From UBA8296 sp031581145 (GTDB lineage Bacteria > Bacteroidota > Rhodothermia > Balneolales > Balneolaceae): a stretch of 13,080 nucleotides of DNA. Both the position numbers and the translations under genes were made by a program. Positions within the stretch are counted from its first letter, which is position 1; the number at the start of each line of letters is the position of its first letter. The notes under the pieces were generated by a model. The model ran no database searches and was not told the DNA's origin. It was given only the letters and a program-made list of their open reading frames with translations. This document shows positions 7,220-13,080 of the stretch, in pieces. The DNA lies in NCBI GenBank assembly GCA_031581145.1, contig JAVLBP010000028.1:1-13080 (forward strand). Direction: 5' to 3'.

Positions 7220-8800
7220 CTAATATCCAGGATTTTGGGTCAAATTTTCGTTCCTCTGCATCTCATCATCCGGAATGGGATAGAGAAGATCCTTCTCGCT
7301 AAATGTTTGCCCCCAGTTGTTATTTGCACCTATAACATTAACAAATGTTACCTCACCTGGATTATCTGGGGAGGTTGTAGGATACTTACGTGTTCTTTGA
7401 ATGTCGTACCAAGCAACAAAATCGAGTGCAAGCTCTCTATATCTTTCTTTCAAGACCTCTTCAACAAACTGCTCTGTTGAAAGTGAATTGAGTTCAGCAA
7501 CAATATCAGATCTATCTGTTGTCCAATAGGCTCGATTACGTACATCCGCAAGATATCCAACAGCCTCTGCTGTAACTCCTTCAGAGCGAGCAATAGCCTC
7601 TGCTGCAATGAGTAATATTTCAGAATATCGAGTAATATTCAGATTCATCGAACCTCTTGCTGTTTCAAAGATGGCTTGTTCTTCAAACCAGACATATGGA
7701 GCATATTCCCCGTATTCAAACACTTCGCCATCAGCTTCAATGGAATTAAAGAATAGTTGCTTGTTTTGAATTCTCAAATCAAGCTCCGGGTCATATATAT
7801 TGATATACTGGTCAATAGGCCTGTACATATTCAATGTACGACTATACTTTATACCCGTAGGGCGTACTACTCCTGGAACTGTAATTCTAGGATACTGGCT
7901 TGTTGAGATGTCACCATCATATTCAATAGACCAAATATATTCAGGAGTCTGTTGTGTGGTTCTCATGATGTTGTATGCACTCTGCTCATCAACATCAACA
8001 CCGTGTTCAATAAGGCTGTAAGTGCCAGATTGAATCACTTGTGTTGCTACATTTGCAGCAGCTGTATATCCATCATTTTGTTGTTGCGGAAAACCAGCTC
8101 GCTGAAGATGTACTTTGGCAAGGAGTGCAGCGACTGTACCTTTGGTGATTCTACCATTGTTCCCACTTCCATATGGAACATCCGGGAAGGTAGTGTTGTT
8201 GAGTGCGAAGGTTAAATCGTCAACAATAGTATTATAAACCTCAGAAGAGCTTGATCGCTCGACAAAAGCATCGCTGAGATCTTCAAATGGTTCTACAATT
8301 AATGGTACATCTCCAAAGAGTCTGACCAATGTGAAGTAGTTGAGAGCTCGAAAATACCTAGCTTCGCCAATCAAATTTTGTTTTTCAGTTTGGGCAATAC
8401 CATCAATCTTTTCCACTTGAGATAGCACGAGGTTCGCGCGATTAATCACTCTGTACATATCATTCCACCAGCCACCGGCAAACTGATTAAAGTTAACCGG
8501 ATCCTGCTGTAAAGCTTGAGCCAATTGCCCTTCAATACGTTCACCTTTTGCTTCATTGTCGAAAAAGCCAGTCATGAACGATCCGATCATCACGTTGCTT
8601 CCTCTAAACCCGCCTGAATTATAGGAATTTGCACCAGCTCCGTCTCTGTACAGAGCATTAACAACACTTCTGGCATCATCAGGTGAATCGAAAAATTGAT
8701 TAACACTAATCTCTGTTTGTGGTGATTCTGTCAAAAAATCTTCGCAAGACACCAGAAATATCAATCCAAGTGCAAATGCAATAAAAAAGTACTTTTTCAT
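7220..8800 (-). CDS. SusD/RagB-family nutrient-binding lipoprotein
   Basis: This 526-residue outer-surface lipoprotein forms the lid of a SusC transporter. The signal peptide is residues 1-18, with the lipobox LVSC cut before Cys19. The following Glu-Asp is an acidic run that may act as a surface-export signal. The N-terminal SusD domain (about 35-240) shows LIGEARYFRALNYFTLVRLFG and a DVPYGSGNNGRI segment. The C-terminal RagB/SusD part (about 280-526) shows TEQFVEEVLKERYRELALDF and ends with a YPIPDDEMQRN block and NLTQNPGY, the classic family ending. It follows susC by 23 bases. The ligand cannot be judged by sequence alone. The length is normal and no defect is seen. Confidence 0.95.
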   Translation of the reverse strand: MKKYFFIAFALGLIFLVSCEDFLTESPQTEISVNQFFDSPDDARSVVNALYRDGAGANSYNSGGFRGSNVMIGSFMTGFFDNEAKGERIEGQLAQALQQDPVNFNQFAGGWWNDMYRVINRANLVLSQVEKIDGIAQTEKQNLIGEARYFRALNYFTLVRLFGDVPLIVEPFEDLSDAFVERSSSSEVYNTIVDDLTFALNNTTFPDVPYGSGNNGRITKGTVAALLAKVHLQRAGFPQQQNDGYTAAANVATQVIQSGTYSLIEHGVDVDEQSAYNIMRTTQQTPEYIWSIEYDGDISTSQYPRITVPGVVRPTGIKYSRTLNMYRPIDQYINIYDPELDLRIQNKQLFFNSIEADGEVFEYGEYAPYVWFEEQAIFETARGSMNLNITRYSEILLIAAEAIARSEGVTAEAVGYLADVRNRAYWTTDRSDIVAELNSLSTEQFVEEVLKERYRELALDFVAWYDIQRTRKYPTTSPDNPGEVTFVNVIGANNNWGQTFSEKDLLYPIPDDEMQRNENLTQNPGY

Positions 8801-8823
8801 GATCTAAAAATTTTGAATGTCAA

Positions 8824-11800
8824 TTAAAATTGGAGACTTACACCAACGGATGCTGTTCTAGGCCTTGGATATTGGTAAAAGAAAATATTTTGTGCGTGAA
8901 TATTTCCCTGCCAGGAACTTGCTTCTGGATCATGGCCCTTGAAGTCTTTGTCATGAATTACAAACGCATTTTGAAGACTGGCTGAAATTCTTAAATCGGT
9001 CAAACCAATTCCATTCAAAACGCTCTGGTCAAATGTATACCCTAGCTGTATTAGGTTTCCTCGAATGTATGAACCATCAACAATCCAGTGACTATCAGCC
9101 TGGGTATTCTGACCAGAAAGAGGCTGATGCCTGATTCTCTGATACATTGTATTTTGATTTTCTGGGGTCCATGCATTGTATAACTGCGTAGTCAAGCCAT
9201 TCGTTAATGCTTGCCGGTCTTCTGCCGTATGCATGAACTGTTGCATAATATCACTTCCAAGTACAAACTGAAGATCAACCATAAAGCTGAAGTTTCTGTA
9301 GTTGAATGTATTTATGAAACTTCCAGTAAAATCAGGCAGTCCATTGCCAATAATTTTTCGGTCTTTGGAGCGCTTCGCTTCACCGGGAATAGCTCCAACT
9401 TCCGCTGCCTCAGCTGCTTCATCCGTGCCCCAAGTACCCAATCTTTCATATCCATAAAAATTACCAATCGGTTCTCCTACTCGAAGAATTGTTTGACTAC
9501 CGGAAACCCAGAATGGACCGGGGAAAATATCTTCATCACCGGCACCCAATCTTTCAACATTGTTTTTATTGTAGTTGAAGTTTAGGGTTGTGCTCCACAA
9601 GAATTCGGTCAATCTGATATTTTGAGTATTCAGTTTAACATCGAATCCTTTGTTAGAAACAGCTCCAATGTTGTCCTGTATTACAGTGAATCCGGTAGTT
9701 CCCGGGACGGGGCGGTCCAACAAAAGGTCTGTTGTTAACTTTTCGTAATAATCAATCTCAGCTGAAATCCTTTGATTTAATAGAGCAAGTTCCACCCCGA
9801 TATTAAACTGATACGTTTTTTCCCACTCCAAGTCGGGATTGGGTAAACGTGTAGGATAAGAAGTAGATACTCGCTGACCACCGATTAGTGATGTACCGGA
9901 TCCAATTGTGGCGAGTGATCTGAATACACCAATTCCTGTATTTCCGGTAACACCATAGGATGTACGGAGTCTCAGAAGGTCGATTACGTCAATATCAGAC
10001 ATGAAGTCTTCATTAGACGCTAGCCATGAAAAGCCGGCTGATGGGAAAAACCCATATTTTGAATTTTCTCCAAACCTTGATGAACCGTCAAGACGGCTCG
10101 TAAATGTAAGTGTGTATTTTTCATCTAAAGAATATGTAATTCTATTGAAGTAAGAGTTCATCGACCATTCGTAGGCATTGGAGCTTGGCGAATTGACCTG
10201 TGTAGCCGCTCCGAAGTTATTAAATCGGAAAAAATCGTCGGAAAAACCTCTAACTTCCTGACTGAAGCTATTGAATTGACGTTCCTGCCAGCTTGCTCCT
10301 AGTACAGCATTAATCCTGGATCTAGAAAAGTCCTTTTGGTATGTCAGAAAGTTTTCATTCTGCCAGTAAAAAACTTCATTTGTGGCATAATTCGCTATAC
10401 CGTCAGGTGCTCCGGCTGCAACCATATCGCTGGGCCTATATCTATTGGCTTCATAATAATTATTACTGATACCAAGCTGCGATCTAAACTCCAGATTTGG
10501 ATTAATTTGAATCGTGAGATAGGTGTTTCCAAATATCTGTCTTCTGTCGCGAAGTCGGTCCTCTTCACGAAGTCTGTGGACCGGGTTCGACTGACCTTCG
10601 AGTGTCAATGAGTTCGCGTGTGTTTGATTACTGTACTGGCCTGCTCTTTGAGTTCCTTCGGGCCATTTCACAGGAAATATTGGTGCCATCTCAATCATGG
10701 TGCGTCGAACTTCTTGACCACCGCCGCCTTCTTCAACATAATTTTCACCAATACGACTGACGGTTAGATTTGTGCCCAAACTCAGCCAGTCAGTTGGAGT
10801 TACATCATAAGTGGCTTTCAGACTCACTCTATTCATGTAAGAGTTCAGAAGAATACCTTCTCGGTTTGTATAATTTAAAACGGCACCAAGAGAAGAATTT
10901 TCTGTACCTCCCTGTATAGTAATATTGTGGTCTTGTGAAAATGCAGTCCGGGTTGCCTCTTCCTGCCAATCTGTGTCGTAAATTGGATTCCCGCTTGCGT
11001 CAAAAAGGTCGGGATCTAGGCTGTAATCAAGGGTAGGAGCTTCGTCAACGTCTTGATTAAAGAGTGGAACATTTTGAAGTGCTCTTCTTTGAACTTCCAT
11101 GAATTCCTCTGCATTCATGGCATCCATCTTACCCCTCATTTGCCCAACACTTATATTTGTATCGAATCCAACAGTTAAGCGGTCATTGGATCCTCCGCGA
11201 GAAGTTGTAACGAGTATCACACCATTAGCCCCACGAGAACCATAAATAGCTGTCGCTGACGCGTCCTTAAGTACTTCGATACTTTCAATATCATTCGGAT
11301 TTAGATAGTTAATTCCATCTTCCATGGCTACGCCGTCAACAACAAATAGTGGATCAGTTGCTGCATTAATTGACCCGGTTCCACGTATAACTACTCGGTT
11401 ACTGCCGGATGGAGAACCAGAATTTGTGAAAATGTTAACACCCGCAACTTTGCCTCTCAACCCTTGAAGGGCATTAAATGACGTTTGATCTAATTCTTCT
11501 CCACGAACTATCCCTACAGAACCGGTAACTTCAGATCTTCGCTGAACACCATAACCAACTACAATCAACTCATCACTGGTTATAGCCTGCGAACTTAACT
11601 CTATATCAAGTTCAGTTCTTCCTTCAAGGGGAACTTCGAGGGACTGGTAACCCAAATATGTAAAGACAAGAACAACGTCCAGCGAGGGCACCTCTAGAGA
11701 AAATGTTCCATCTATATCTGTAGAAGTTCCAGTTGATGTGCCTTTAACTAAAATATTAACTCCAGGAAGGGATTCACCTGTTTCTGCATCACGAACCACT

Positions 11801-11991
11801 CCTTTTACAGTTTCGATTTTATGACCTAGAGTTATTTCTTTTTCTTTGCCACGATACTCACTAAAAAAGTAGTCGTCAGAGCTTTGAGCATAAGCTGCTC
11901 CCGATTGACTTATTCCACTGATACAAATAATTAGTAAGGCTAGAATCGATAAGCAAATGGAATCTCGATTGTTGTACTTTTTTTGTTCCAT
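8824..11991 (-). CDS. SusC/RagA-family TonB-dependent outer-membrane transporter
   Basis: This 1055-residue protein is the barrel partner of SusD. A signal peptide (core about residues 11-26, probable cut after AYA at 35) precedes a carboxypeptidase-regulatory-like domain (about 62-132, with GVVRDAETGESLPGVNILVKG). The TonB box region is DELIVVGYG (140-148). The plug (about 150-262) includes LKDASATAIYGSRGANGVI, diagnostic of SusC. The 22-strand barrel fills the rest, ending in a C-terminal Phe as outer-membrane proteins do. Substrate enters through the barrel while SusD opens and closes as a lid, powered by TonB. The gene starts the operon; upstream is the palindrome at 12092-12103 and a TATAAT at 12077-12082. 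No STN domain is seen, so signalling to an anti-sigma factor is not indicated. Confidence 0.97.
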   Translation of the reverse strand: MEQKKYNNRDSICLSILALLIICISGISQSGAAYAQSSDDYFFSEYRGKEKEITLGHKIETVKGVVRDAETGESLPGVNILVKGTSTGTSTDIDGTFSLEVPSLDVVLVFTYLGYQSLEVPLEGRTELDIELSSQAITSDELIVVGYGVQRRSEVTGSVGIVRGEELDQTSFNALQGLRGKVAGVNIFTNSGSPSGSNRVVIRGTGSINAATDPLFVVDGVAMEDGINYLNPNDIESIEVLKDASATAIYGSRGANGVILVTTSRGGSNDRLTVGFDTNISVGQMRGKMDAMNAEEFMEVQRRALQNVPLFNQDVDEAPTLDYSLDPDLFDASGNPIYDTDWQEEATRTAFSQDHNITIQGGTENSSLGAVLNYTNREGILLNSYMNRVSLKATYDVTPTDWLSLGTNLTVSRIGENYVEEGGGGQEVRRTMIEMAPIFPVKWPEGTQRAGQYSNQTHANSLTLEGQSNPVHRLREEDRLRDRRQIFGNTYLTIQINPNLEFRSQLGISNNYYEANRYRPSDMVAAGAPDGIANYATNEVFYWQNENFLTYQKDFSRSRINAVLGASWQERQFNSFSQEVRGFSDDFFRFNNFGAATQVNSPSSNAYEWSMNSYFNRITYSLDEKYTLTFTSRLDGSSRFGENSKYGFFPSAGFSWLASNEDFMSDIDVIDLLRLRTSYGVTGNTGIGVFRSLATIGSGTSLIGGQRVSTSYPTRLPNPDLEWEKTYQFNIGVELALLNQRISAEIDYYEKLTTDLLLDRPVPGTTGFTVIQDNIGAVSNKGFDVKLNTQNIRLTEFLWSTTLNFNYNKNNVERLGAGDEDIFPGPFWVSGSQTILRVGEPIGNFYGYERLGTWGTDEAAEAAEVGAIPGEAKRSKDRKIIGNGLPDFTGSFINTFNYRNFSFMVDLQFVLGSDIMQQFMHTAEDRQALTNGLTTQLYNAWTPENQNTMYQRIRHQPLSGQNTQADSHWIVDGSYIRGNLIQLGYTFDQSVLNGIGLTDLRISASLQNAFVIHDKDFKGHDPEASSWQGNIHAQNIFFYQYPRPRTASVGVSLQF

Positions 11992-12076
11992 GTCTGGATA
12001 TCTAAGGTTTTTATATGAGGTGCTAATACGGTTAGATACTTTGTATATATATAGATAATTGATTCAACTCTTCCAA

Positions 12077-12082
12077 ATTATA
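12077..12082 (-). promoter_or_regulatory. Candidate -10 box for susC-susD
   Basis: On the minus strand the sequence reads TATAAT, continuing into TTGG. It lies 85 bases before the susC ATG, leaving a leader of roughly 75 bases. No clear TTGACA lies upstream; the expected -35 zone is occupied by the AAAAGCGCTTTT palindrome. It does not fit the Bacteroides TAnnTTTG element exactly. Confidence 0.45.
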
Positions 12083-12091
12083 TTCTTAAAT

Positions 12092-12103
12092 AAAAGCGCT
12101 TTT
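12092..12103. promoter_or_regulatory. LacI-family-type operator upstream of susC
   Basis: AAAAGCGCTTTT is a perfect 12-bp palindrome with a central CG, the form favoured by LacI-family sugar repressors. It begins 9 bases upstream of the TATAAT on the minus strand, so a bound regulator would overlap the polymerase site. It is also about 100 bases upstream of the divergent cupin gene. No LacI-family gene lies in this window. Confidence 0.55.
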
Positions 12104-12124
12104 CAGAGCATGCGTCTGAGTTAC

Positions 12125-12138
12125 AAGAATTTATTCTT
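12125..12138. repeat. Short inverted repeat in the susC/cupin gap
   Basis: AAGAAT and ATTCTT are separated by two bases. The string TATTCTTAA occurs at 12132-12140 and again at 12081-12089, 51 bases apart. Both may be simple products of AT-rich DNA, or a second regulator site; the sequence does not decide this. Confidence 0.3.
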
Positions 12139-12153
12139 AATGTAATCATTGTT

Positions 12154-12160
12154 TAATTTG
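12154..12160 (+). promoter_or_regulatory. Possible promoter element for the cupin gene
   Basis: TAATTTG lies 44 bases before the cupin ATG. It matches the strings upstream of susC (12080-12074, minus) and the DUF1835 gene (5071-5077). No convincing -35 partner is visible. Confidence 0.25.
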
Positions 12161-12204
12161 ATTTTGAATAACGAATAATTCAGACACCAACATTTGATCA
12201 CATT

Positions 12205-12693
12205 ATGAAATTACACTTCTCTATCCTGAGCCTGTTTCTCTTAGCATCGTGCACGATGAGCGAGGTAGAAAAGACTATGACAACACACGACGTCTATTCC
12301 TTTGAAAGCGGGACATTAATGGCGAATGCAACAGTTGACCCGCTTGGCAATCAATTGGTGTACCCTGAGGGCAATCCAGCTGTTACGACAGGGATGGCAG
12401 TATGGCAACCTGGTTTTGAAACAGGATGGCATTATCATCCATACTTTGGTGCAGGTTACATTTTAAAAGGTGAACTCACAGTAAACTATGATGAGAATAC
12501 ACCTTTGGGTGATGATGCAAATGAAAAAAGCCCAACCAGACTAGAAACCTATTCTACTGGTGAAGCCATCCTTGCCACTCCCAATACATGGCATTACTCT
12601 TCAAATCAAGGAGATGAGGAGCTTGTTTTTATGGTTTCTTGGTTTGGAGAGGATGGTCAGCCTGTCAGAGTGGATGAATTAAAAATAGGGTAA
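12205..12693 (+). CDS. Small cupin-domain lipoprotein
   Basis: This 162-residue protein has a lipoprotein signal (LLASC, Cys16 the modified residue) and a single cupin barrel. The first cupin motif is GWHYHPYFGAGYILKGEL (residues 74-91), with His76 and His78 as likely metal ligands. The usual Glu of this motif is replaced by Gly82. The second motif carries His130 in TPNTWHY. It should sit in the periplasm or outer membrane, bound by lipid. The function of such short cupins is not known from sequence; possibilities include a metal-dependent enzyme or a small-molecule sensor. It is transcribed away from susC across 213 bases and could share that region's regulation. Confidence 0.8.
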   Translation: MKLHFSILSLFLLASCTMSEVEKTMTTHDVYSFESGTLMANATVDPLGNQLVYPEGNPAVTTGMAVWQPGFETGWHYHPYFGAGYILKGELTVNYDENTPLGDDANEKSPTRLETYSTGEAILATPNTWHYSSNQGDEELVFMVSWFGEDGQPVRVDELKIG

Positions 12694-12711
12694 GCATCAC
12701 AAGTCATTTGA

Positions 12712-12733
12712 GTTGTCTTTGAGTGAAGACAAC
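12712..12733 (+). terminator. Hairpin after the cupin gene, possible terminator
   Basis: GTTGTCTT and AAGACAAC form a perfect 8-bp stem around the six-base loop TGAGTG, 18 bases after the cupin stop. There is no U-rich run on either side, so a Rho-independent terminator is doubtful. It is also 58 bases beyond the 3' end of the leftward tRNA gene and could act on either transcript. Confidence 0.4.
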
Positions 12734-12791
12734 AGGAGAACGCGTCGTAACAAAAATGACTGCCGAACCTTACCCAGAATAGGCATAGGTG

Positions 12792-12865
12792 TCGGGGAGA
12801 CAGGATTTGAACCTGCGGCCCCACGCTCCCAAAGCGTGTGCTCTACCGGGCTGAGCTACTCCCCG
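12792..12865 (-). tRNA. tRNA-Pro (anticodon UGG)
   Basis: The 74-base gene folds as a complete cloverleaf. The acceptor stem is CGGGGAG/CTCCCCG with discriminator A, and the D stem is GCTC/GAGC. The anticodon stem CACGC/GCGTG encloses TTTGGGA, so the anticodon is TGG, reading CCA and the other proline codons. The T arm is GCAGG-TTCAAAT-CCTGT with one G-U pair. The 3' CCA is not encoded. Confidence 0.96.
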
Positions 12866-12885
12866 AATGCATTCGTGGGGAGTAG
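12856..12885. repeat. Inverted repeat across the tRNA-Pro 5' end
   Basis: CTACTCCCC (12856-12864, within the tRNA) is mirrored by GGGGAGTAG (12877-12885, in its leader). The intervening GAATGCATTC is itself palindromic, followed by two extra bases. In the minus-strand transcript the leader could pair with the tRNA 5' strand over 9 bases plus the inner stem. Confidence 0.7.
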
Positions 12886-12909
12886 GAATCCCCTTGCAAA
12901 CAGAAACCT

Positions 12910-12937
12910 AAAATAAGGCTAGAAACTGCCATATCAA
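12910..12937 (-). promoter_or_regulatory. Candidate sigma70-like promoter of tRNA-Pro
   Basis: On the minus strand TTGATA (12937-12932) is followed 16 bases later by TATTTT (12915-12910). A transcript from here would start about 35-40 bases before the tRNA 5' end and would include the inverted copy at 12877-12885. The box match is fair, not strong. Confidence 0.4.
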
Positions 12938-13020
12938 AGAAGAATGATTTTACCCAATCCCAGAATGTCTGCAGACTAATAAAACCTACTCTGACCAGAC
13001 GATCATTCAATCTGCATCGC

Positions 13021-13080
13021 TTATGACTTACTTGCTGCCGATGCAGGTGCTTCAGATGAGTTGCCACTATCCACATTGTC
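13021..13080 (-). CDS. C-terminal end of an unidentified gene (partial)
   Basis: Read on the minus strand from the window edge, the frame gives 19 residues, DNVDSGNSSEAPASAASKS, then TAA at 13023-13021. The Ser/Ala/Glu-rich tail is typical of a disordered C-terminus, as seen on several ribosomal and RNA-binding proteins. Too little is visible to name the gene. An 8-bp inverted repeat, CTGCATCG (13012-13019) and CGATGCAG (13039-13046), flanks the stop codon, without a U-rich tail. Confidence 0.35.
   Translation of the reverse strand, partial: DNVDSGNSSEAPASAASKS

Noticed and set aside
7154..7480. 108-residue open frame on the plus strand
   Set aside because: It overlaps the susD terminator and the susD 3' end in antisense, with no domain signal.
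12713..12916. 67-residue open frame on the plus strand
   Set aside because: It reads through the complement of the tRNA gene. The phrase GVGETGFEPAAPRSQS is the well-known artefact of translating antisense tRNA.
12843..13076. 77-residue open frame on the minus strand
   Set aside because: It runs into the tRNA-Pro gene and has no family signal. A different frame at 13021-13080 gives a more natural protein tail.

Overview
The window reads as a Bacteroidota-like genome (Bacteroidota sensu lato, possibly Balneolota or Rhodothermota). The main evidence is a SusC/SusD pair with a typical TonB box, a SusD lipoprotein signal, and little sign of Shine-Dalgarno sites. The phylum call is inference and no finer placement is supported. 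It looks like ordinary chromosome of a carbohydrate-using heterotroph. I see no integrase, transposase, CRISPR array or phage gene.

Layout. Positions 1-2607 (+) hold the 3' end of a GH109-type (NAD-dependent glycosidase, Gfo/Idh/MocA fold) gene. It is followed by a sugar nucleotidyltransferase and an overlapping NahK-like sugar kinase, which together suggest salvage of a released amino sugar into a nucleotide sugar. Positions 2612-4933 (-) hold an exported GH13 amylase (cyclomaltodextrinase/neopullulanase type) followed by a DksA/TraR zinc-finger regulator. This unit converges on the kinase gene with only 4 bases between the stop codons. Positions 5095-6941 (+) hold a DUF1835 protein and a Gfo/Idh/MocA oxidoreductase, 11 bases apart. 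Positions 7220-11991 (-) hold the susC-susD operon, which ends in a good intrinsic terminator at about 7126-7161. Upstream of susC is a 12-bp perfect palindrome, AAAAGCGCTTTT, directly next to a TATAAT box; this looks like a LacI-family operator. Positions 12205-12693 (+) hold a small cupin lipoprotein, divergent from susC. Positions 12792-12865 (-) hold tRNA-Pro(UGG), and 13021-13080 (-) the probable last codons of a further gene.

How the genes may work together. The SusC/SusD pair would import an oligosaccharide, the GH13 enzyme would cut alpha-glucans outside the cytoplasm, and the oxidoreductase could handle a sugar or polyol. The GH109, nucleotidyltransferase and kinase group would handle N-acetylhexosamines. 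The substrate of SusC/SusD cannot be read from the sequence, and the link between the amylase and the transporter is by proximity only. Nothing here proves a wholly new system. The points most worth a second look are the nucleotidyltransferase/kinase pair next to GH109, the LacI-type operator on susC, and an inverted copy of the tRNA-Pro 5' end in its own leader.
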